From: Desulfuromusa sp.
GTDB lineage: Bacteria > Desulfobacterota > Desulfuromonadia > Desulfuromonadales > Geopsychrobacteraceae
Assembly (NCBI GenBank): GCA_021157505.1
Contig: JAGGWI010000078.1
Location: 1-5,095, forward strand
DNA: 5,095 bases
Direction of reading: 5' to 3'
A program made the position numbers and the translations under genes. Below, in pieces: positions 1 to 4,980 of this stretch. Each line of letters begins with the position of its first letter. The stretch's first letter is position 1. Below the pieces are notes generated by a model. That model worked only from the letters and a program-made list of their open reading frames with translations, made no database searches and was not told the DNA's origin.

Positions 1-104
1 TCCCTGCTGATACCGTTTTAAAGGTCATCAAACGAGATGAGGATTCTATTCTGCTCTACAATGACCCGGCACAAGTTGAGGATGATTATCCGAGTGATTG
101 GTAG
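1..104 (+). CDS. 3' end of an unrecognised gene (partial)
   Basis: Reading from base 3, an open frame runs 33 codons to a TAG at 102-104, while the other two plus-strand frames stop within the first 21 bases. The visible C-terminus is strongly acidic near its end (DDYPSDW is the last stretch) and has no membrane segment, so a soluble protein is likely. I do not recognise a family from so short a tail. That it is the only frame open from the window edge, and its charged composition, support real coding. The length is too small to exclude chance. The rest of the gene lies upstream of the window. Confidence 0.45.
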   Translation, partial: PADTVLKVIKRDEDSILLYNDPAQVEDDYPSDW

Positions 105-145
105 TCAATTGTCACAAGTTTAATTTGGTCTGAGCTTTTTTTGTT

Positions 146-308
146 ATCTGGTTATCCAGTTCGCTCCACCTATTCCCCCCCCTTAGAAAAAGGGGGGTCA
201 GGGGGGATTTGAAATGCAACAATTCATAAAAAATCCCCCTCAATCCCCCTTTGTTAAAGGGGGAGGCTGTTCTTGCTATGTCAAGTTAAGCGAAGTAGAT
301 AACCAGAT
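146..308. repeat. 163 bp two-layered palindromic repeat element (MITE-like)
   Basis: This element fills most of the 340 bp gap between the partial gene and yaeQ. Its outer ends are a perfect 11 bp inverted repeat (ATCTGGTTATC at 146-156 against 298-308). Including the next bases, 17 of 20 positions match (146-165 against 289-308). Nested inside are two arms that are also inverted to each other: C-rich/A-rich/G-rich at about 175-210 and A-rich/C-rich/G-rich at about 231-264. Each arm contains its own small C-run/G-run hairpin. The arms are separated by about 20 bases (211-230). No open frame is present. Short C5-6/G5-6 palindromes of this sort are common dispersed repeats in many environmental bacteria. 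A non-autonomous mobile element is an inference. Confidence 0.75.
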
Positions 309-444
309 CCTGTTAATCTGATTTATGTTATCTGTTTGACTTTGTCATCGCAGGCTTAAAGAAATTTATTGGGGCAGATATTCATTCATAAATCGGCAAA
401 TCACTTTTGCAAATAGAAAACAACAAGAAGATGAGGAACACTCG

Positions 445-1002
445 ATGGCTCTGAGCGCCACAATTTTTAAAGTCAATCTGCAAATCTCCGATATGGATCG
501 CAACTATTACGCCGAGCACTTGCTAACTCTGGCTCGCCACCCTTCGGAAACAGACCAACGGATGATGGTGCGCCTGCTTGCCTTCGCCCTGCACGCCGAT
601 GAACGATTGGGCTTCACCAAAGGCTTGTGTGCTGATGAAGAAGCAGACCTCTGGCAGATCAGTCTTAGTCACGAAATTGAATTATGGATCGATGTCGGCT
701 TGCCAGATGAGAGAAGGGTGCGAAAAGCATGCAACCGTGCTCAACGCGTTTATTTGTACAGCTACGGGGGACGTGGAGCCGATTTGTGGTGGCAGAAGAA
801 TGGGGGGAAACTGAAGCGTTTTACCAATCTGACCGTTATCGAAGTACCTGAGACAGCGTGCAAAGAGATGACGAATCTCGTACAGCGCAGCATGCAACTG
901 CAATGTACCGTACAGGATGGCGAAATCTGGCTGAGCAGCAGTGAGCAAACTTGTAGTATCTCACCGCTGATTCGACAATCTGAAGCACCTCTCAGCAGTT
1001 GA
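445..1002 (+). CDS. yaeQ: YaeQ family protein (PD-(D/E)XK-like fold)
   Basis: The 185-residue product matches the YaeQ family over its whole length; E. coli YaeQ is about 181 residues. Recognisable blocks are MALSATIFK at the N-terminus, TLARHPSET (28-36) followed by QRMMVRLLAFALHADERL (38-55), F-T-K-GLCADEE (57-66), LWIDVGLPDERRVRKAC (80-96), ADLWW (112-116), and QDGEIWL (157-163) near the end. Solved structures place YaeQ in a variant PD-(D/E)XK nuclease-like fold, and acidic and lysine residues in blocks 80-96 fit that. E. coli YaeQ was found as a multicopy suppressor of rfaH loss, but its biochemical role is not settled. It is probably cytosolic, with no signal peptide. The ATG at 445 is preceded by AGGA at 434-437, spacing 7. 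A weak TTGACT (336-341) lies upstream without a convincing -10. It appears to be a single-gene unit, convergent with vapBC. The extra C-terminal residues beyond about 175 are low-complexity. Confidence 0.96.
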   Translation: MALSATIFKVNLQISDMDRNYYAEHLLTLARHPSETDQRMMVRLLAFALHADERLGFTKGLCADEEADLWQISLSHEIELWIDVGLPDERRVRKACNRAQRVYLYSYGGRGADLWWQKNGGKLKRFTNLTVIEVPETACKEMTNLVQRSMQLQCTVQDGEIWLSSSEQTCSISPLIRQSEAPLSS

Positions 1003-1061
1003 TCAATCAATATGTGTTCAATTTACTCCGTTGTGCCACGCTTAAACGAACAGATAGTATG

Positions 1062-1083
1062 AAAAAGGGGACAGATTTATTTC
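1062..1083. repeat. Solo GGGGACAGATTTATTT-type repeat
   Basis: An A-run, GGGGACAG and an AT-rich tail (ATTTATTTC) sit in the 134 bp gap between the convergent ends of yaeQ and vapC. This word is a widely dispersed repeat in several proteobacterial groups and normally pairs with its reverse complement to form a hairpin. No partner is present nearby, so this looks like a half-element or remnant. Its association with REP-associated tyrosine transposases (IS200/IS605-like) is from general knowledge; no transposase gene is in the window. Confidence 0.55.
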
Positions 1084-1102
1084 TTAGAATCTCAGGACTA
1101 CG

Positions 1103-1121
1103 GAGGGCAAGGTCCGCCCTC
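1103..1121. other. Small GC hairpin between yaeQ and vapC
   Basis: GAGGGC at 1103-1108 and GCCCTC at 1116-1121 form a perfect 6 bp stem with a 7-base loop, 15 bases past the vapC stop. Neither strand has a T-run directly after it, so it does not qualify as a standard intrinsic terminator. It could stabilise the 3' end of the vapBC transcript or be a repeat remnant. Confidence 0.35.
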
Positions 1122-1136
1122 ATCAACATGCCTTAG

Positions 1137-1511
1137 TCACTTTTTGGGAATGAATTGTACCCCAGGTTTCCCTTTGAGATCGGCATCGGAGGTTACAATC
1201 TGACAATCATGGTAATGTGCGGTTGCTAAAATAATCGCATCGGCCATCGCAAGACTTTCCCTTAGCGAGGTATCTGCTGCGGCTAAAGCTAAGGTCTCAT
1301 CCATTGCGATGACTTGACAATTTTTCATATATGCCGTTGCTGCCAACGCTTTTTCTTCGCCAATCTCCCTTTTTAAAAATTTATAAACTTCGTACAGAAC
1401 GATAACCGGCACAAGTAACTTTTCCTTGTCCTGCAGGTGCGGGTGATACTGATCCGCCAAGGCTCCATTGCTAAACCATTCCAACCATCCGCACGAATCG
1501 ACGATGATCAT
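1137..1511 (-). CDS. vapC: VapC-type PIN-domain toxin ribonuclease
   Basis: The 124-residue product has the length and layout of a single PIN domain. The expected acidic catalytic residues are all visible: Asp5 in MIIVDSCGWLEWF, Glu41 in VLYEVYKF, Asp91 in LAMADAIILATA, and Asp109 in VTSDADLKG. In the family these bind Mg2+/Mn2+ and cleave RNA, commonly tRNA or rRNA, when the antitoxin is lost. The true substrate here cannot be read from sequence. Its ATG overlaps the antitoxin stop codon by one base (TGATG, 1513-1509), so translation is probably coupled and toxin output is tied to antitoxin synthesis. All four active-site acids are intact and the frame is unbroken, so the toxin should be active. 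The last residues, KGKPGVQFIPKK, are a typical PIN C-terminal strand. Confidence 0.93.
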   Translation of the reverse strand: MIIVDSCGWLEWFSNGALADQYHPHLQDKEKLLVPVIVLYEVYKFLKREIGEEKALAATAYMKNCQVIAMDETLALAAADTSLRESLAMADAIILATAHYHDCQIVTSDADLKGKPGVQFIPKK

Positions 1512-1717
1512 CAGTATCGCTCCGTCTTCTCACGGTAGCCGTTGATGTCTACACCAGCGGCGATCCCGCGAAGTTCATCCAATGAAGATTCGGGGATCAG
1601 AATCAGGAGACGATCTTTTTCGACAAAGGTCATTTTTTGCTTCGGTTTAAGATCCAGGTGATCTCTTACTTCTTTGGGAATCACGACCTGATACTTACTG
1701 GAAATCGTTGCTTGCAT
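1511..1717 (-). CDS. vapB: AbrB/SpoVT-type antitoxin partner of VapC
   Basis: This 68-residue protein opens with an AbrB/MazE-like swapped-hairpin DNA-binding domain: ATISSKYQVVIPKEVR (residues 3-18), then L-x-L-K-P-x-x-K-M-T-F (21-31) and a strand LLILIPE (37-43). The C-terminal tail, DELRGIAAGVDINGYREKT (about 47-65), is the kind of segment that wraps the VapC active site. The start was placed at 1717 rather than at an ATG 20 codons upstream (1777). AAAGGAG (1730-1724) sits 6 bases before 1717, the AbrB domain begins right after this Met, and the upstream ATG falls inside the -35 box of the promoter. By family analogy it neutralises VapC and, with it, represses its own promoter. Confidence 0.92.
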   Translation of the reverse strand: MQATISSKYQVVIPKEVRDHLDLKPKQKMTFVEKDRLLILIPESSLDELRGIAAGVDINGYREKTERY

Positions 1718-1741
1718 GAAATTCTCCTTTCTGTTGATCGA

Positions 1742-1757
1742 TAGTAGAATAGTAGAA
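1742..1757 (-). promoter_or_regulatory. Tandem 8 bp repeat at the vapBC promoter, candidate operator
   Basis: Two exact back-to-back copies of TTCTACTA (minus strand) cover the -10 box and reach the probable transcription start. A palindromic GATC/ATCGAT stretch (1736-1742) follows. AbrB-type antitoxins usually autoregulate by binding repeats over the -10 region, so this is the natural candidate site. Binding is inferred. Confidence 0.5.
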
Positions 1758-1777
1758 TTGTGGTAGTTGATTGTCAA
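1749..1777 (-). promoter_or_regulatory. Sigma-70 promoter of vapBC
   Basis: On the minus strand, a perfect -35 TTGACA (1777-1772) is followed by a 17-base spacer and TACTAT (1754-1749). Transcription would start near 1742, giving a leader of about 25 bases before the vapB ATG at 1717. This is the best promoter in the window. Confidence 0.8.
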
Positions 1778-1792
1778 TTAGAAAGGAAAATA

Positions 1793-1873
1793 GAATCTAG
1801 GGACGTAGTTGATAAATCCACTTCTGGGAGGGGGGCGGTAATAGGATTTATCAACTACGTCCCCAGTGATCCC
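1793..1873. repeat. REP-like hairpin repeat, copy 1
   Basis: A perfect 20 bp inverted repeat (1800-1819 against 1844-1863; core GGGACGTAGTTGATAAATCC) encloses a 24-base G-rich loop that begins ACTTCT and ends GGTAATA. Outside the stem, GAATCTA precedes and CAGTGATCCC follows. The same unit recurs at 3085-3163. It lies between the vapBC promoter and the 3' end of the flavoprotein gene. Size, GGGAC head and imperfect extended palindrome resemble REP elements mobilised in trans by a tyrosine transposase. It could also act as a transcript-end hairpin. Confidence 0.85.
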
Positions 1874-1934
1874 AGGTAGCACTTGGATACTGCCTAATAG
1901 GAGTAGGATAGTCATTCGACTCCAGCAGGATGTC

Positions 1935-1966
1935 TGGGAATCAAACAAATAAAGATAGCATTCCCA
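1935..1966. other. Weak inverted repeat downstream of the flavoprotein gene
   Basis: TGGGAAT (1935-1941) and ATTCCCA (1960-1966) form a 7 bp stem with an 18-base AT-rich loop, 17 bases past the stop codon at 1983 on the minus strand. There is no T-run after it, so terminator function is doubtful. Confidence 0.25.
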
Positions 1967-1982
1967 AAACTACACATTGCGG

Positions 1983-2978
1983 CTAGATGGTCTCTTTCTG
2001 ACCACTGAAATACTTCATGAACTGAACTCTTTCATAGACGGCCGGATCAGCGCTTTTGTCCTGACTCATTTTACCACGGAAGTTTTCAAGCGTTTCGTAA
2101 CCGTGTTGGGTCATCCAGGTTTCAAGATCTTCTAACATTGTGTGGATATAATTCGGGCTGTGCTGATATAACGCAGAGACAACTTGTACCACCTGGGCGC
2201 CTGCCAGCAATTGCTTAATAATGGCCTCGCCGTCGTGAATACCCGTGGATGCAGCCAACTGACAGGAAACCTTCTGCGACATCATGGCCATCCAACGCAG
2301 TGATGTGACCATCTCAGCCGGTGAGCTGATCACGTTGTTCTGCACCACTTTAAGTTTCTCTATATCGAAATCAGGGCTGTAAAAACGGTTAAAAAGCACC
2401 AGGCCTGAAACCCCCGTGGTCGACAGCTTCTGAATCATCGAGCCAAGGTGGGTGAAGTAATGGCTAATTTTCAATGATACCGGAATGGAAACACTATCGA
2501 GGACCTTTTCGATAACCTTGAAGTAGGCCCGCTCCATTTCATCGGTGCTGCGGTTCTGCTCCGTTGGCAGGAAAAACATGTTCAGTTCAAGGGCGTCCGC
2601 ACCAGCGGTCTCCAACCGCTTTGCATAAGCCGTCCACTCATAGGAGAAGGCGCAGTTGATACTAGCTATGATCGGAATGGATACGCTCTCTTTCGCTTCT
2701 CGGATCAAGGTTGTATACTTCTCAAGTTGATCGTGCCGAATCACCAGATCCTGATAATCGAAACATTCCATATAATGGCTTGTTTCGGGTATGCCCTTCA
2801 TCAGATCATCCATTTCGTGGATGATTTCCTCCTCAAAGATCGATTTGAGAACAACAGCCCCCGCTCCTCCATCTTGGAGCTTTCTGACACCAGCCACTGA
2901 ATTGGATAATGCTGAGCTTCCCGCGATAATCGGGTTCTTCAATTTCAGCCCCATAAATGTTGTCGACAAATCTGTCAT
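1983..2978 (-). CDS. Dihydroorotate dehydrogenase-like flavoprotein (DHOD_like subfamily)
   Basis: The 331-residue product is an FMN-type TIM barrel of the DHOD-like branch, full length. Blocks in order are MGLKLKNPIIAGSSALS (9-25), AGAVVLKSIFEEE (39-51), IPIIASINCAF (101-111), AGADALELNMFFLPTE (125-140), PVSLKIS (166-172), GLVLFNRFYSPDFDIE (192-207), and the C-terminal phosphate-binding part LAASTGIHDGEAIIKQLLAG (241-260) with VVQVVSAL. True class 1 enzymes carry N-x-S/T-C-P-N at the active-site loop. Here the equivalent reads ELNMFFLPTE, without the catalytic Cys or Ser, so dihydroorotate oxidation is unlikely to be its job and the substrate is unknown. The start at 2978 was chosen over a GTG at 3008 because AAAGGA lies 7 bases before it. 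No pyrimidine genes are adjacent. REP-like repeats sit on both sides. Probably cytosolic. Confidence 0.9.
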   Translation of the reverse strand: MTDLSTTFMGLKLKNPIIAGSSALSNSVAGVRKLQDGGAGAVVLKSIFEEEIIHEMDDLMKGIPETSHYMECFDYQDLVIRHDQLEKYTTLIREAKESVSIPIIASINCAFSYEWTAYAKRLETAGADALELNMFFLPTEQNRSTDEMERAYFKVIEKVLDSVSIPVSLKISHYFTHLGSMIQKLSTTGVSGLVLFNRFYSPDFDIEKLKVVQNNVISSPAEMVTSLRWMAMMSQKVSCQLAASTGIHDGEAIIKQLLAGAQVVQVVSALYQHSPNYIHTMLEDLETWMTQHGYETLENFRGKMSQDKSADPAVYERVQFMKYFSGQKETI

Positions 2979-3065
2979 TGCGATTTCCTTTATTAAATCT
3001 CGACTCACTTTACATGCCGAAGCTAAATATTCATTCTGTCGTTATAACATGAGCCTCTTGCAAAA

Positions 3066-3163
3066 GGGGAATCTAGGGACGGGGGAATCTAGGGACGTAG
3101 TTGATAAATCCTATTACCCCCACCCCAAGAAGTGGATTTATCAACTACGTCCCCAGTGATCCC
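3066..3163. repeat. REP-like hairpin repeat, copy 2, with 16 bp tandem duplication
   Basis: This copy has the same 20 bp perfect inverted repeat as copy 1 (3092-3111 against 3134-3153) and the same outer flanks (GAATCTA before, CAGTGATCCC after). Its 22-base loop is the reverse complement of the copy 1 loop type, starting TATTACC and ending AAGAAGT. Its left side carries an exact tandem duplication, GGGGAATCTAGGGACG at 3066-3081 and again at 3082-3097. It lies 15 bases past the rhombosortase stop and upstream of the flavoprotein gene. It may therefore also insulate the two transcription units. Confidence 0.85.
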
Positions 3164-3177
3164 CTGCGCTCACCAGC

Positions 3178-3783
3178 TCAGTCCGATTGCCTCCACCTGA
3201 ATTTCTTTGCTGGTCGACTCCATATCAGTGCGATTATAGCTCCGATACAGCCTAAAAAGTGTGCCACAGGAAGAACATGGAAGGGGGTATCTGTTTGCAC
3301 AAATATCGGGTTGCCCGCAGTAACTTCAATGATTATTTTTACCCCGATGAGTATCAGGATCGTCAGCCAGATAAACTTATTCTTGCCGATTGTCACTGAC
3401 TTATAAAGGCACAGATAGGCGACCGACCCGGTGGCCAAACCGGAGAGCCCCCCATAACGTATTAACTCTGGCATAGCCCACAGAAATATCAACCCCGCGG
3501 AGAGGGATGAAAAACCGCAAACAATCCAGAAACCACGGGAGTTCTGTGTCTCAATCGCCCAGCCAGCGGCTCCAAATACCAGAATATTCCAACAGAGGTG
3601 ACTCAATGAAAAATGGACGAAAGGGGCGGTAATTATCCGCCAAAGTTCCCCTTTAAAGATTGCCTCTCTGTCATACACAAGCAACTCTGACAAATACGGC
3701 CATCCATAGGTAATCAACGAAATTAAGACAATGACGAGCGTGACCACCGGAAGCTTGGATGTCAACGATTCCGGCCACGCCAT
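3178..3783 (-). CDS. rrtA: Rhombosortase-type rhomboid intramembrane serine protease
   Basis: This 201-residue membrane protein has about six hydrophobic segments (approximately 11-28, 52-76, 84-104, 110-128, 136-153, 171-188). Rhomboid hallmarks are GELWRIITAPFVHFSLSHLCWN (45-66; WR and H-x4-H-x3-N), the catalytic serine in GGLSG (Ser114), and the partner histidine in PVAHFLG (His175). The short, domain-free size and direct linkage to a protein with a GlyGly-CTERM tail point to rhombosortase, which cleaves such tails in the inner membrane. After GLSG the sequence reads LATGS, where I recall many rhombosortases having a histidine (LHG), so it may be a divergent branch. The ATG at 3783 has GGGAGG (3798-3793) 9 bases upstream, inside the end of the lipoprotein gene. 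The genes overlap by 22 bases, implying coupled translation. An ordinary rhomboid is the alternative. Confidence 0.85.
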   Translation of the reverse strand: MAWPESLTSKLPVVTLVIVLISLITYGWPYLSELLVYDREAIFKGELWRIITAPFVHFSLSHLCWNILVFGAAGWAIETQNSRGFWIVCGFSSLSAGLIFLWAMPELIRYGGLSGLATGSVAYLCLYKSVTIGKNKFIWLTILILIGVKIIIEVTAGNPIFVQTDTPFHVLPVAHFLGCIGAIIALIWSRPAKKFRWRQSD

Positions 3784-4613
3784 AGAGCTAATCCTCCCAA
3801 GCTAAGCAGAAGCAATGCGAACGCACCTCCGATACTTCCTCCCCCGGTGTAGCCAGTTTTATGTTTCACAACATACTCCTGGGGCATTTCTTTAACTTTT
3901 ACTTTGAAACGCTCCAATTCGTTCTGGAGATTAATAATCAGGTCATCAGAGGCTGAGAGAAATCCATCATACGAGTCTATACGAAGTTGTTCAGACAGGT
4001 TTATGGGGGTTGCTGCATTTTTGATATGATTTGTCCCAGGGGCTCGAAAAAGCATCTTTCTGCTTGCAATGTCATACACCGCCGCATCAACCATCGTGCT
4101 GGTGTCATTCTTCTCACCTTCAATAATGTATGCTCCAATAATCGTCCAGTAAGAAAGTGATAACAGCCCTTGGTCTGTATGCTGAACTTGATCGTATGAA
4201 AGGAGGGCAATAACATCAATACCGTACATTGTTCTGATTTGGTCAACGTTCGTAAATCCTCCACCCTTGGTCAGATATGCAGAAGGGATAATTTCAATAT
4301 CTTTGACAAAAGGTAATTTTCTGAACTCGGATACAATCCGTTCCATCAAATCTATTTTTTCCTTTTCGCTCAGCACTGATTTACCTGTAATCCCATCAGC
4401 CCCCGGCACAAAAGCGACACCTACTCGAAGAGGTAAAGAGAGGTGCGGTATCGTGGGAACATTTACGACCTCTTGTGAGGGATAGAGATATTCTACAGTG
4501 CTACTGGCATAATGTTCTTTTCTATCTCCTTTTATGAATGCTGCGCACCCCGCTAACAGACTTAAAAACAGCAAACTGATTACACCGGCGATCACCCAAC
4601 GTGTTAATTTCAT
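3762..4613 (-). CDS. Lipoprotein with C-terminal GlyGly-CTERM-like sorting tail (probable rhombosortase target)
   Basis: The 283-residue product has a type II signal peptide: MKLTRW, then a hydrophobic stretch, then lipobox LLAGC with Cys23 as the lipidated residue. Ala24 follows, so there is no Asp+2 inner-membrane retention signal and outer-membrane sorting is expected. Residues 60-245 form a soluble domain of mixed helix and strand, with no enzyme motif I recognise. The C-terminus has the full tripartite sorting layout: TGGGSIGG (256-263), a hydrophobic segment AFALLLLSLGGLALW (264-278), and basic RGRNR at the end. This is the GlyGly-CTERM signal cut by rhombosortases, and the next gene is one. 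It resembles the described rhombosortase-linked ('rhombotail') lipoproteins; that family assignment is from memory. The ATG at 4613 has GGGAGG (4625-4620) at spacing 6. The precursor is predicted to be anchored at both ends until the tail is removed. Confidence 0.88.
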   Translation of the reverse strand: MKLTRWVIAGVISLLFLSLLAGCAAFIKGDRKEHYASSTVEYLYPSQEVVNVPTIPHLSLPLRVGVAFVPGADGITGKSVLSEKEKIDLMERIVSEFRKLPFVKDIEIIPSAYLTKGGGFTNVDQIRTMYGIDVIALLSYDQVQHTDQGLLSLSYWTIIGAYIIEGEKNDTSTMVDAAVYDIASRKMLFRAPGTNHIKNAATPINLSEQLRIDSYDGFLSASDDLIINLQNELERFKVKVKEMPQEYVVKHKTGYTGGGSIGGAFALLLLSLGGLALWRGRNR

Positions 4614-4693
4614 ATCCAGCCTCCCTGAGAACCTTTTAGAAAACCAATAAAAGATGGATTACCAAGCAGTATTTCAAGTGAGTTATCAGTTTA

Positions 4694-4721
4694 ATTTTAG
4701 CATTAACTTACCAAGTTTCAA
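4694..4721 (-). promoter_or_regulatory. Candidate promoter of the lipoprotein-rhombosortase unit
   Basis: On the minus strand, TTGAAA (4721-4716), a 16-base spacer and TAAAAT (4699-4694) form a plausible sigma-70 promoter. It would give a leader of roughly 70-75 bases before the ATG at 4613. The surrounding region is AT-rich, so chance matches are possible. Confidence 0.4.
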
Positions 4722-4733
4722 GTTTTTCCAGCC

Positions 4734-4756
4734 CAGGTAATTGGTATACCAACCTG
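4734..4756. promoter_or_regulatory. 12 bp perfect palindrome upstream of the lipoprotein promoter, possible operator
   Basis: TTGGTATACCAA (4741-4752) is a perfect palindrome, and CAGG (4734-4737) and CCTG (4753-4756) extend the symmetry with a small offset. It sits about 20 bases upstream of the candidate -35 box, a position suited to an activator. No T-run or longer stem suggests a terminator. Regulator unknown. Confidence 0.35.
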
Positions 4757-4980
4757 AAAAACTGTGGCTGGATCACAACAAATAAGAAACAAAAGAAGTG
4801 GTCAAGTCTGTTTTTTACTCACATCGATTGCGGGAAATAGCTCCGGGGACACATTACCTATTTCTCCGGCCACTGAATAAATTAATGGCCATCGAAAAGA
4901 ATTTAGCTGCTGGTTTAGCAAAAGCTCAATCTGCTTGAGGGAAGAATAAATATTTCGAATTGATAAGCTGTTGATTGATT
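4757..4980. other. Non-coding stretch without a supported gene
   Basis: Apart from the GGGGAC-type repeat, I see no supported gene here. The longest ATG-started plus-strand frame noticed is 17 codons (4885-4938), with no ribosome binding site. Stops occur frequently. A short 5 bp GGCCA/TGGCC inverted repeat (4868-4872 with 4886-4890) is present. The stretch may include an untranslated or small-RNA region ahead of the terminator at 4981-5010, but nothing specific shows it. Confidence 0.4.
4831..4869. repeat. GGGGACACATTACC-type REP-like repeat
   Basis: GAAATAG (4834-4840) and CTATTTC (4858-4864) form inverted arms around a loop that contains GGGGACACATTAC. An exact CTCCGG direct repeat occurs at 4841-4846 and 4864-4869. 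The GGGGACACATTACC word is another commonly dispersed repeat in proteobacteria and shares the GGGGAC head with the repeats at 1062-1083, 1793-1873 and 3066-3163. No transposase is nearby. Confidence 0.55.

Noticed and set aside
146..308. CRISPR array
   Set aside because: The repeats are inverted rather than regularly spaced direct repeats with unique spacers, and no cas gene is present.
682..1010. Two minus-strand open frames antisense to yaeQ
   Set aside because: They lie antisense to a clearly conserved gene, have no recognisable motifs, and are cysteine/serine-rich in the manner of shadow frames.
1103..1121. Intrinsic terminator for vapBC or yaeQ
   Set aside because: The 6 bp stem has no T-run on either strand.
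1718..1777. Twenty-codon N-terminal extension of vapB from the ATG at 1777
   Set aside because: The extension overlaps the -35/-10 promoter, lacks family similarity, and the internal ATG at 1717 has a strong ribosome binding site directly ahead of the AbrB domain.
2979..3008. GTG start ten codons upstream for the DHOD-like gene
   Set aside because: No ribosome binding site precedes it, whereas AAAGGA is correctly spaced before the ATG at 2978 and the family N-terminus begins there.
1793..3163. Composite transposon made of the two hairpin repeats and the flavoprotein gene
   Set aside because: There is no transposase between or beside the repeats, no target duplication was seen at the outer edges, and short hairpin repeats usually spread singly.
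2791..3406. Plus-strand open frames crossing the repeat copy 2 and antisense to the flavoprotein and rhombosortase genes
   Set aside because: They overlap well-supported genes in antisense, run through a hairpin repeat, and show no domain.
4001..4485. Alternative frames within the lipoprotein gene on both strands
   Set aside because: The lipoprotein frame has a signal peptide, lipobox and sorting tail; the alternatives show no coding signals.
4885..4938. 17-codon plus-strand open frame (MAIEKNLAAG start)
   Set aside because: No ribosome binding site, no family resemblance, and a frame this short is expected by chance.
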